In this document: positions 20,590 to 31,171 of the stretch, one piece after another
Layout of the letters: every line of letters begins with the position of its first letter
How positions within the stretch are numbered: position 1 is the first letter of the stretch
Translations under genes and position numbers: made by a program
The notes under the pieces: model-generated
Databases searched by the model: none
What the model was told of the DNA's origin: nothing
What the model saw: only the letters and a program-made list of their open reading frames with translations
Assembly: GCA_002245135.1 (NCBI GenBank)
Contig: NGBS01000597.1
Span: 62,001-126,000, forward strand
Source: Proteromonas lacertae
Taxonomy: Eukaryota; Sar; Bigyra; Opalinata; Proteromonadidae
Direction: 5' to 3'
Length of the DNA: 64,000 nucleotides

Positions 20590-21656
20590 TTAAATAGTTA
20601 TATATAATTTCTTACTCTTTACTACAGATAATAACATATCATCATTAAGTAGAATTTCGCCTTGTTCACCAATTATTTGAAATTCCGCATTATAGTTATA
20701 CACAATCTCCATAATACTTTTCACTAAATCATATAACTCAATACAACTCATTTTTGGATTAAATTTTCTATTTAAAACATAGTCATCTGGGAAAATAATC
20801 TAATCAAAATATTAATAAATAAATACTGATAATGATATAGAAGCTTGATAAAACTTTGGTTGTAAACCAAATATATCATTCAATAGCTTTTCAAAATCTT
20901 TCATTTCTCTTGAACTTCTGAATTTTTCTTTTATTCCATCTTTCTTTTGTTGAAAAAATGATGATATTTTATCACTGAATGAGAATTCTTTTTCTGCTTT
21001 TGTTAGTTTATTTACTGGGTAATAAAATGATTTTGTTTGACTTGTTGGCTATTTAATATATTTATATATTAATAATAATACAATCATTGGATTTGGGAAT
21101 GTACCGTATAATACAAATACACTTAAATTCTTATCAATCATCGATTGTAAATACTCCATCAAATAAGATTCTGTTAAATACTGTGGTCCTGATGAAAGAC
21201 TGTTAAATAACCACCAATTCTCATACATATATCGCAAACCAATCCAGTGGTAATTATAATTTGCTATAAAAGCTAGTGGATGAGAGTATTTGGAGTTATC
21301 TGAAAGTGGTTGATAATGTTCCATTGTAACTCCTTGTCTTGAAAAAGCAATTTTTAAAACCTTTTGTAATTTATATAAATAATTGATTTATACATCAACA
21401 GAAAAATTACCATTGAAATCTCCATAAGTATAAGGGTCAATCTATATTTAATGGTAGAAATATACTTTCTGAATTGTATCTCTTAAAGAATTCTCTTCTA
21501 CACCTAGAGAGAAAGCAATAGCGAAAAGATCATCCTAAAAATAAATAAATAACACTATACATCGGTATAAAAAGGGCCTTGTAATATGTTGTTTACACAA
21601 TGCTTCCCACACATTGAGTCATAGCCTTGTTTTTCGAAATATAAAAGTTTAGTCAT
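20590..21656 (-). CDS. Josephin-domain deubiquitinase (ataxin-3-like)
   Basis: Cysteine protease that trims ubiquitin chains. Six exons and introns of 24-33 nt give 307 residues. The Josephin domain fills residues 1-190: FEKQGYDSMCGKHCVNNILQG holds the oxyanion Gln and catalytic Cys. YNYHWIGLRY holds the His and LFNSLSSGPQYL the Asn, so the catalytic set looks complete. The order (Q..C, then N..H.) and the spacing to the late SVFVLYGTFP strand match ataxin-3 and JosD. The remaining 110 residues (FYYPVNKLTKAEKEF..., KSIMEIVYNYNAEFQIIGE) are not a recognisable UIM. They may be a small ubiquitin-like or helical domain. The start ATG is at 21656. It is divergent from PCID2, 150 bp away. Confidence 0.85.
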
Positions 21657-21807
21657 CTCAAACAGTTATCAAGTTTCATTTGACAATTTGTGTGTATATT
21701 TCACTGAAACTATTTTGCTATTCTGATATTGTCTTTATTTGTTCCATTAAAACATTTTAGAGTATGATCTTGTTGAATTAATAGGTTGTTTGAAAAAGTT
21801 GATTGAA

Positions 21808-23353
21808 ATGGGTGTATGAAACTCAACCAAAAATTTGCACCTATATCATTTTTTTCAATAAATGAATAGAAGGCGTTGTGAATAAAGTATTCTTATTACT
21901 CAGATAAATATTATTTATAGTTTCTCTCTACATTTACATCAGCGATAAACTCGAATAACACTATATTACTAAAACAGATATTTACTTTAAGTACAAACTC
22001 TCTTCCTGATTCATTTGCATCAAGTGCTCTTGCTGTATGTTAAATCATTATTATTTTCATAATAGAGTCCTGAAGAACTAAAATCAACATTACAAAGTTT
22101 AATAAATGGAGAAGAGTATTATTTAATTTTTATGTATTATACTTAGAGATTGTTCTAACTTTATATGTCATTTTATAAAGGCTTGGGCAAATTATAAGAA
22201 TCATAACTTGAGTGAGTGTTGTAATAACTATGAAAAGTCTATAACATACTTTTTATCATCTTACTACAAAGACACTGATAATGAATGGACAATACAATTA
22301 ATGAAGCAATTCTGTCACGAATTATATCACACAGCTGTAAATGCTGATTTAGAAACAAGTAAAAATAATAACAATGTAGATTGGCACAAATATGTATATA
22401 TAAATAATATAATATAAATATATATATATAAATAGAAGAATAATTATAGTAGAGGTTTAATGGATTGGTTTGCAACTTGTTATGGAGATAAATCAAAACT
22501 CCAAAATCAAAAAATCCAAATTATTATAGTAATATCATTTTTTTCTAAATAGTCTTTTTTTAAATAATTAATGTTCCTTAATAATATGATATAAATAGTG
22601 AATTACTTGTATAGATTGTACTTCTTAATCAACAATATAACAATTAAAACTTGTACAGTATTATACAATCAAATGAAGAAAATGCCAATTAATTTGTGTA
22701 GTAAAAGTGATCAAATTACATATCATTATTATATTGGAAGAATATTGATGTTTACTGAACAGTATAGTGAAGGAGTTGAACATTTAGAATATGCATTTAT
22801 TCATTGTCATAAGAATTATTTTAATAATAGAAGAAGAATATTGAAATATCTAGTACCAATGCAACTGATGATTGGGAAAATGATAAATCTACAACTTGTT
22901 GAACAATATAAACTTAATAATGTATATATTATTGTTTATATTTATATAGTATTTGACTTTATTAAAGTGTTTAAAGAATGGAAATATAGGATTGTATGAT
23001 AAAGTATTAGAAGAGAATGAAAATGAGTTTATATCAACAGGTGTTTATTTAATATTTGAAAGATTAAGATACATTGTATATCGTAATTTATTTATGAATA
23101 CATTAAAAATACTGGAGAAACCTCAAGAACCTTTGAGTATATTTTTAAAAGCACTTGAAATTGCAGGTGAAAATAATGCAGATTTAGATCAATTGGAATG
23201 TATTTTAGCGAATCTAATAGCCAAAGTATGATTGTTTATATAATTGAATAGAAATTTATCAAAGCTTATATAGCACATAAAAAGAGTTTCTTAGTGTTTA
23301 GAGCAACTGGTGCTTTTCCTCCATTTGAAGAAGGTAATTTATCAAAATTATAA
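21808..23353 (+). CDS. PCID2: PCID2/Thp1 subunit of the TREX-2 mRNA export complex (PCI domain)
   Basis: Couples transcription and mRNA export at nuclear pores. Nine exons give 406 residues in frame, almost the length of the animal protein. Family blocks: AWANYKNHNLSECC, QITYHYYIGRILMF, HLEYAFIHCHKNYFNNRRRI followed by LKYLVPMQLMIGKM. Then come LKNGNIGLYDKVLEENENEF, VYLIFERLRYIVYRNLF, LDQLECILANLIAKK, and a C-terminal SFLVFRATGAFPPF that matches the family's VVSKQNPFPPL end. The first exon (ATGG, 21808) is joined by a 58-nt GTGTAT intron and is less certain than the rest. Seven introns are GT-AG; the sixth (22532-22606) has AT-AC ends. Using that intron leaves a two-residue gap against other PCID2 proteins in the IYF helix. 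Confidence 0.88.
22532..22606 (+). other. AT-AC (U12-type-like) intron in PCID2
   Basis: The donor is ATATCATTTTTTT, with TTCCTTAAT, one base from the U12 branch consensus TTCCTTAAC, at about 22573-22581, and the acceptor AATTAC. Excising 75 nt keeps phase 0 on both sides and gives a full-length protein. A GT-AG alternative starting three bases earlier would need one inserted base to stay in frame. Confidence 0.7.
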
Positions 23354-23441
23354 TTAACAGAAAGTGTAATATGAAATTTGTTTCTTTTTTCTTTTTCTAT
23401 TTTATCAATAAAAACAACAACAATATTATACAAAAAATAAA

Positions 23442-24531
23442 TTATATTAATGCTGCTTGTTCTGTACACGCCAAACCATAATAACCTAGAAAACAATCAC
23501 ATAAACCTGTTGTTGGATTACATATTCCATTACCACTACAAGACACAGGAGGTAAACCTGTATTAGTATATTCTATATTACCTTTTCCTCCTTCGAATAG
23601 TTTCTTTCCATCATCCACTTCTTTACTCATGCCTTTATATCCTGACTTTGTATCTGATCCTAACTTAAATGGATATTGTGTTAGTTCATCTTTTCCAATT
23701 ACTTGTATTTGTGATTGTCTTCCTGTTTGATGTTTTCCAAATAAAATTGTTATAGTGTAGTTTGTTGGCTCAGTTGGAGGAGTTGTTGGTGTTGGATTTA
23801 CTGTAATTGAAGCAATATCTATAGAACCAGTTGGTAATGTGTATAATGCTCTTTTCCATTCACTTTCTAAAGTTAAATCTATAAATCTGTTGAATATTTT
23901 CTATTAAAATAGTCTGTGTAATATAAATAGCCATATTTGTTATCTTTAATATTCTTAAGTACAATTGTTTGTGTTGATTGACTTGGACTATCACAATCCG
24001 ATGATGTTACATATCCTGTAGGACATCTACGTTGACTACAATCATAACCAGTCCATTCATTATCACATACACATGCAAAACTATTATCAGCATCCCATAC
24101 TGTATATTCATTATTATTATCATGTACATAATAATTATCAATAAGACTTGGATCTAACCCCATTAATTTGACTGGATCACAAATTCCATGTCCATTACAA
24201 AGATTTGGACAACTCATTCTTTGACAAGCCACTCCTTCATATCCATCATAGCACACACACGATCCTGATGTTCTGTCACAATCTCCTTGACCACTACACT
24301 CCAAAAACACTCGATCTTCCGTTGTTACAGGTGAAGCATAAGGCCTATCATATGGGCATGATCCTAATCAATATATCATTTATAAATACTCAAAGAGCAG
24401 TCAGCACCCATAAATTCAGGAAAACACTGACATATACCAGATCTGTTACAGTTGCCATGTCCACTACACATATTTGGACATCCTATAGAAAGAACAGCTA
24501 CTATTAACATCCATAGAAAGAGAATTTTCAT
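23442..24531 (-). CDS. secreted protein with four EGF/tenascin-type repeats
   Basis: Three exons give 333 residues after removing a 26-nt intron and a 62-nt intron with a GTAC donor (coding strand, about 23902-23963). A signal peptide (MKILFLWMLIVAVLSIG) leads into CPNMCSGHGNCNRSGICQCF, then RSCP...LECSGQGDCD and CVCYDGYEGVACQR. CPNLCNGHGICD...CVCDNEWTGYDC and SQRRCP follow, and after a 150-residue insert there is a last repeat CSGNGICNPTTGLCDC. The 'SLR.CP ... CS.G.CDR..G.C.C..G.EG.ACQR..CPN.C.GHG' order with a YTVWDA insert is the layout I recall from secreted stramenopile EGF proteins. It is probably an extracellular matrix or surface protein. TCAAGCTT lies about 22 nt upstream of the ATG. 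Confidence 0.8.
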
Positions 24532-24550
24532 TTTAAAAACAAGTCCGTTG

Positions 24551-24560
24551 TCAAGCTTTT
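24551..24560 (-). promoter_or_regulatory. AAGCTT-core promoter-like motif before the EGF gene
   Basis: On the gene strand this reads AAAAGCTTGA. It lies 20-30 nt before the start codon at 24531. Confidence 0.3.
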
Positions 24561-24669
24561 TTAAAGTTTGATCACATTTAAATCATCAAAGAATCTATTA
24601 ATGGAAATAATTTTGACATTTTATCATTATTCAACACAACATAAATGCAATTAAAAAAACAAATTAATT

Positions 24670-26340
24670 TTAACGAGGTGATTCACCAACATTCTGTCTT
24701 TCAGATATAATTTTCAATGATCTAGATAGTCCTCTTTTACTATACAACATATAAATAAACATATAAAAACATACATCAATTGCTTTTCACTTTGAAGTTC
24801 TACATAATCGTTATTCATACTATCGGATATTGGAGGATGATAAATAATAGATTGTTTATGTGAAGAAGGTGATGTAAATTCTTCTAACTGTTTCCCTCTC
24901 AAATGATATAAGAATTTAACAGCTCCAATGAGTGTTGAATAATAATATCTATAAATAATTATTACATAATAATAAAATATACTCATATCCATTATTCATC
25001 AAGTCACTCACATCATAATATTTTAAATAATACAAATTAGTGATCAAATTACTAATCTTTGATTTCCAGATTAATAACACAAATAATGGAATCATATCAT
25101 CTGAAGCCAACACGAATTGTTTAGATTCATCTTTATCTATAAGAATAAATATAAAAAATATATATATAAATAATATACAATCCTCACCATAATATGATTT
25201 TCTATTATCTACAATCATATCAGATACACTTTGAGTTAATGATTGATATACTTCTTTAATACACTCATACTTCGCTAATGGAGATGTTCTAATTGATATC
25301 TGTTTAAATGTTGAGATAGGAGATGATAAATAATCAACACAATAATAATCAGATTTCAATCCAATAATATCTGAAGTTAATCCACCTGTATTAGTTATTT
25401 CATTCATAACACATTGAAAATCATCTTCTAAATTTTGATTCATTACTTTTAAACAGTAAAACAGCTTTTCATAGATTGAATCACTCACACATATAGCTAT
25501 TGCTCTTCTTATTTGCTCTTTATATTTCTTATTAGTATCAGCAGGGAAAAAATCATTATTATCTGTTACTACATAGGTTGTTACCATATTTATTGTTTGA
25601 TTCATTTTATTTAATAAGTCTTTATATCCTAAGTCTCCATCTAGAAATATATATCCTTTGTTAAATGATTAAAAAAAAACATTCAAATTAAGGAAAAATA
25701 TATATATAGTTATTTAATAAACAAAAAAAATGATATATTTGCATATAGCCATAGTATATTTAATCCTTTTCTATTTCTTGCATCATTACATAAGATTTCT
25801 ATATCTTCGTCTGATGATAAATCAACACCGAATAATAGACGTTTTTCATCAAAATTAACCATCTGATTGGTTACATCTATTGGATGTTCAATACAAAGTA
25901 TTTTGTATGGTTCATAATCTTCATTATAATATATTTCTTCAAAGAGTATCTTAATTTTATGTTCTAATCTGTTTTTGGACGAAATTTGACTATCCTATTT
26001 TTTTATTTATATTTATGATAATCATACTCGAACTGTTATATAACCTGAATCAAAGCATATGAACAAATTACTAAGTGTAACCATTTCATTAACAAAAAAA
26101 GGAGAAGGACTTAATATATGATTATCTAACAGTAAATATATGATTAAAAAAACAATACCTATGAAGCTTTTAGAAAATGTGAATTTCTTGAGGGAAGCAA
26201 GTTGTGGAACACATATAACCCATTTAAGTTGCACAGCCTGATATTGCAATTTCTAAAAACTATATTATATTTGGTTATACAGGATATTGACTTTGTAAAG
26301 CTTGAAAAAATATATTATCACCTAAATCTTCACCACTCAT
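24670..26340 (-). CDS. VPS9-domain Rab5-type guanine-nucleotide exchange factor
   Basis: Eight exons give 462 residues in frame. The C-terminal half carries a VPS9 domain: ASDDMIPLFVLLIWKSKISN with the conserved Asp and Pro, NLITNLYYLKYYDV, then after a 34-nt intron EYYYSTLIGAVKFL, where the family has its Tyr/Thr and hydrophobic helix. VPS9 domains activate Rab5-class GTPases, so a role in early endocytic traffic is expected. The N-terminal 200 residues (FQALQSQYP, LKWVICVPQLASLKKF, SPSPFFVNEMVTLSNLFICF) show no recognised domain. The LLFGVDLSSDEDIEILC region has a ubiquitin-like flavour. One intron (25660-25736) has AT-AC ends; the others are GT-AG of 28-42 nt. Confidence 0.82.
25660..25736 (-). 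other. AT-AC (U12-type-like) intron in the VPS9 gene
   Basis: On the gene strand the donor is ATATCATTTTTTTT. TTTTCCTTAAT, one base from the U12 branch consensus, lies 28 nt before the end, and the acceptor is CATTTAAC. Phase is 0 on both sides and the joined frame runs on without a stop. The only GT-AG alternatives fail in phase. Confidence 0.75.
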
Positions 26341-26631
26341 ATTCTATAATTAACAAATTATCCTTATATGCTTGTTAGATAGCTAGAAAAAAATGATTTT
26401 GGTGTTTTTCAATTATGGTGTATGAAAATTTGTTTCAATAACCCATTAAACAAAACAGACAATTTAATTTAATAAAACTCAATATTGAAGAATTGCATTA
26501 ATAAATCTTTCTCTTCACAAATTTCAATTTTAATTATTCCAATTGATGAAAATAGATTCGTTTCAGAATTTTAAAAACATTAACAAATACAGAGAACATA
26601 TAATAAAATAATTAAAAATAGATAAAAATAA

Positions 26632-27243
26632 CTAATTATGTCCAGTAGCTTTAGTATCAATATGTTTTCTTATACTTTCATCCATATATGAAGTTAAATA
26701 TCCAGACCTAGTAAATGGTACCATAACTATATCTTGAGGAGGCGGAGTACAAAAATTAGCCTATATTATTATTATATTACCTATAAACATACATGAGTTG
26801 TACTTTTATAATTTGGTGGAACTCTAAGGTTTTCTGTTAAATGCTTTACTTGATATGAATCTTTACCATGAATATCACCCATATATGTTCTAACTCTGTT
26901 GTAAGGATCTTTATTATGAGGTATTTCTATTCCTGTAGGAGGTCTACTGCCTTTTAGAATCTTTTGCAACTCTTGATTAGTTCTTTCCAATTCTTCTAGA
27001 AGTCTATTCTTTATATTAAACTGAAAAATACTCATCTCTTCTATCAATCATATATTCGACCTCTTCTGGTGCTACTGAGTCTGGATGTGGTTCTAAATTT
27101 GAACTTTTTGTACTTGACTTTGTTGAAGGTCTTGATGATTGTTGGTGTTGCTGAGCAACTATCAGATTATTTGAAAAAGAACTATACCTTGATCTTTGTG
27201 ATACATTGGATGGTGTACCATTATAACTGCCTGTTCCATACAT
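26632..27243 (-). CDS. small unknown protein with a short coiled-coil
   Basis: Not recognised. Three exons give 168 residues after removing a 73-nt GTAC-donor intron (gene strand, ending GATTGATAG near 27047) and a 32-nt intron. The N-terminal 45 residues are low-complexity Ser/Gln/Asn. Then comes a helical, heptad-like stretch (NIKNRLLEELERTNQELQ), followed by a Pro-rich middle (GSRPPTGIEIPHNKDP), MGDIHGKDSYQVKHL and a tail ending TKATGHN. There is no signal or membrane segment. Without the 73-nt intron, the two halves lie in different frames. The composition would suit a cytoskeletal or ciliary accessory protein, but nothing in the sequence proves this. Confidence 0.55.
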
Positions 27244-27334
27244 TATTTCTTAAAAAAATAACAGTACTTGGGGATGTGAAAATTTTTGGAAGTTTTCTAA
27301 TACACCCAAGTGCTAAAATATTATAAAGAAATGT

Positions 27335-30300
27335 TTAATTTACACATCTGAATATTATAATTATCAATAATATCAAGTTGCAACATATAATGTAGTGAAT
27401 CATTTTTTCTGCTACATTTTCATCATAAAACAGTCTAGCCATTATTCTTGTTGAAATAGATGAGTTAATATAATAATCTGATGTCATTACTACAGTTTTT
27501 TTAATGGATTTTTTCAACAAATTCACAATATCGCTATGTTGTCTAGCAGTAGCAATTGCTAAAGCTGTAAAACCACTTAAATCCTTCGAATCAGGAGAAC
27601 AACCGATATTCAACAAATATTTCACGATATCAGCATATCCTTCTTGTGAAGCAATAATTATTGGTCTATTATTTGAATTTCCATCTTTTGATATTCCTGA
27701 TTCAATTAATGCTTTTACTACATTCAAATGACCTACATAACAAGAAATTGAGAGAGGATCTGTACCACTACTACTTTCTATAGGATTTTTATTGTAATAA
27801 TAAGGTAAAATAACTTTCACAATCTCCGAAAATCCATATGAAGCAGCAATCCATAATGGAGTAGAATTAGTCTTTTCATTACAAATAATATCAGGAGAAG
27901 CACCTCTTCTAATCAAAAACTTTATAATTTCCAAATGACCTTTCTTTGAAGCTAAACATATGGGAGATGGCGGAATACTTAATGAAGCACCATATTCAAG
28001 CAATGTTTTAATAATATTAACATGTCCATACAATGCAGCTAAATGTAATGCAGTATAATTGTCTTTAGTAAGGATAGTATCTACATTTATATTCTGCAAT
28101 ATTTGTTCCAAAAAAAAGTCATATCCATTTTCACAGGATTGTTTTAATAGTTTGATTGATTGGTGAGATATTGTACTATCCACTTGTTTAGACCAGTAAC
28201 TATGTCTCCATCTAATTAAGAATTCGTGTAGTATTGGATAGAATGTTGTGGAAATATTCATTTTAAATAAATAGGCTGTTAATGAATGTTCATCTAATTT
28301 TGGATCTATTTTTGAATAAATAAATAAATAAATAAATAAAATATACCTTCACCTTTAACAAAATACTTTCTCATTAATATATTACAATTACCTCCTACTT
28401 TATATAACAACGATACAGTGTGTAAATTCTCATTCACTATCGCATAATCCATTGCAGTTAATCCATATTCATCAACTTCATTTATTTTTACACCTCTTAA
28501 TAATAACAAGTCAACGATTATTCGCGAATGCTTTCTACTGGATGATGCATAATGTAATGAATTCTTACCATCATTACTCTTATAATTAACATTTGCACCT
28601 TTTTCTATTAGTGATAGTGTTATTTCATAATAACCTGAGAGTGATGATATATGAAGTGGATATTGATGACATGGACCTTCAGTAGATAAACCATGATTGA
28701 GTAATATATCAACAATCTATATATACAATTAAATAACAAAGAAATATATATTTATATATACTTGAGTATATTGATTCATTAATGGAAAACACAAAATACT
28801 TTCATATGAAGGAAGTGGAAAAATCATCGGATTTCTTTCAAATAATTTCTCCACTACTTTTACTTGATTTAATCGTATTGCATCTAACAATGGATATGAT
28901 AAGTTATTATATAATTGAGTATTTATATTGGTTAGTTTATTCTCAATTAATAACAAGGATATATCTTCATATCCATAAATGATAGATTTATGAAGTGGTG
29001 AAAAACCTTCTTGGTTTACTGTATTAATTTGAATAATTCTATTTATTAAATATCTACTCATATCATAATTATGATTTTGAATTGCGATAAATAAGATAAA
29101 ATCATTTTCATCAATACATGGAATCTAATAAAAAAGATAAATAATAAATGAAAATTAACTATACATCTATATATCCTTGATAATTATCGAAATACTCCAA
29201 CAAATCTTGCGAAGTTCCATTAATTGCAGCTCTACATAAACATTTTTGGATTGGTGCACCATTTTCAATTAAAATTTTAATGGTTTCTTTATGTTTGTAT
29301 GTACAAGCCATTAATAAAGCTGAATCTAATAACATTGGGTAATTGGTAAATAAAGGCACTAAATATTTAACTGTTTCTATATATCCATATCTTGCAGCTA
29401 CTTCTAATACATTTTTTTCACTATTATTCTTTGGAATATAGTCAACACCTTTCTGAATTAGTAATTTGATAATTTGTATATAATTATTCTTAATTGCATA
29501 TTCTAAGGCAGTTTTATCTATTTTCATAATAATATTCAAACATAATATTTATACTTCTATTATCTCTTTGATTTAAAGTGTTTAAATCCATTGTATCTAC
29601 TAGAATAAGTGCAACATCAAGATGTCTTTCTCTCCTATATAAATATATAAATAAACATTATATTATATATATATACAATGCAATATGTAATGGAGAAATT
29701 GACAATTTATGTGAAATATTAGGATTTGCTTTTAAATGCAATAACACCAACAACATCACTTTATCGCCTTTACTTGCACTTTGCCATACAGATGTTCTAC
29801 CATCGTTGTCTTGTATATTTATATCCGCTCCATTATCACAGAGTAACTTTACTATTTTGGTATAACCTTGTTGACTTGCTATAAATAGAGCAGATGTACC
29901 TGTATTATCTTTACTATTAACATTTATCCCTAATTAATAGAAATTATGGTTAATTATACTGATTTTTAGTAATTCTAATACTATATCATATGACCCTGAA
30001 TATGCTGCTGTCATTAGACATGTTACATTATCTTCTCCTATACAATCGTTCTTTACACTATATTTCAATAAAGCTTTTACTATTTCTACTTTTTTTGTTA
30101 ATGTTGACATCCATAACACTGTACAGTTGTTTTTATCTACTGAATGAGGGTTTGCACCACTGTCTAGCAAGAAAATGAACATTTCAGTATTGAGATTTTG
30201 ACTATTAGAGAATATAATCCAATAAAATACACTGCATTAAACAATAATAGAGAATTACCATCTTCATTATTCACATTAGCCTTGTTTTCAACCAAATACT

Positions 30301-30643
30301 TAACAATTTGTAGTTGATTTTTCTATTTACATTTATTTAATATACATAATACGTGAGATGCAATTTCTAATGGAGTAATGCCATTTTTATTTGGTATATT
30401 AGGATTAAAACCATGTGAAATAAACACTTTCAAAGTATCAAATAAATTCATCTTAATTGCATTACATAGTAAGGTCTCACCATTGATATCGTATTTGTCG
30501 TCAAGTTTGACGCTATCAACTGATTTTAGATATTTTTCTACTTCTGATGGCTTTGAAATAATTTTTAGTATAGATTCAAATGTATTATCACTCTGACAAC
30601 TCACTACAACGATAGAAATTAGAAAAATAAACTCAAGCCACAT
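27335..30643 (-). CDS. secretory-pathway ankyrin-repeat protein with C-terminal hydrophobic segment
   Basis: Nine exons and eight introns (29-45 nt) give 1004 residues in frame. The protein starts with a convincing signal peptide (MWLEFIFLISIVVVSCQS) and is then ankyrin repeats nearly to the end, roughly 20 units such as NGETLLCNAI, TALHLAALYGHVNIIKTLLE and TALAIATARQHSDIVNLL. It ends with HYIICCNLILLIIIIFRCVN, a hydrophobic segment with almost no tail, which could be a membrane anchor or a GPI-type signal. Ankyrin arrays are normally cytosolic, so this topology is unusual. The second-to-last exon boundary carries a (TTTA)n run inside the intron (28306-28346). A TCAAGCTTGA motif ends 3 nt before the ATG; TTG at 30649 also opens the frame but ATG 30643 is preferred. 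Confidence 0.78.
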
Positions 30644-31171
30644 TTTCAAGCTTGATTCTTATATTTCATTTTATGATGAAAGATATAATTTAAAAACAAG
30701 CGTAACAAATAATAAATAAGAAACCTTACTATTATTTTAAAAGAATAAGTTAAAAATAATAAAAATTCACAAATATTCTATAACATATTAGTTATTTTCC
30801 ACAATTATGCAATAAAGCAATTTTATAAAATAATGTTTTTGAATCATTGTAAACCTTTCTCATATGTTGAAAAATATGTTTTCTTATATTTAAAGCCAAT
30901 AATTCTCCTCAATAATGCATTAAATAATATCAATTTTCGAACACACATATTTAGCACAAATACCAGTGAATTACTCACAAAATTGTGAAAAGAAATTCTA
31001 TTTCAAATTTAAGCACCACAACATAAATTCCACCATAGTAAAAGCAAAAAAAATATATTGTAGTATAAAACACCTAATAAACAATCAGTAAAACAAAAAA
31101 GAAAAATCGGATTTTGAAAGAGGGTTTTTAAACCAAAATTTTGAGAGTGTGACATACGTTATTTTATTAAA
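30644..31171. other. intergenic region between divergent ankyrin and receptor genes
   Basis: The longest gene-free stretch. It is A+T-rich with poly-A/T tracts. The ankyrin side has TCAAGCTTGA at 30646-30655. I see no coding frame, RNA gene or repeat. It probably holds the promoters of both flanking genes. Confidence 0.6.
30646..30655 (-). promoter_or_regulatory. AAGCTT-core promoter-like motif before the secreted ankyrin gene
   Basis: TCAAGCTTGA is fully palindromic here and lies only about 3 nt from the ATG, so it would be in the 5' leader or at the transcription start. Confidence 0.3.

Noticed and set aside
23880-23965. Apparent frameshift in the EGF gene
   Set aside because: A 62-nt GTAC..TAG intron joins QTI to KIFNRF in phase and makes the CDS divisible by three.
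27000-27125. Apparent frameshift or an 11-nt intron (GTATTTTTCAG) in the small unknown gene
   Set aside because: An 11-nt intron is implausible and out of phase. A 73-nt GTAC..GATAG intron resolves the frame.
28306-28346. (TTTA)n and (AT)n runs as regulatory repeats
   Set aside because: They lie inside short introns or intergenic A+T runs and look like ordinary microsatellites.
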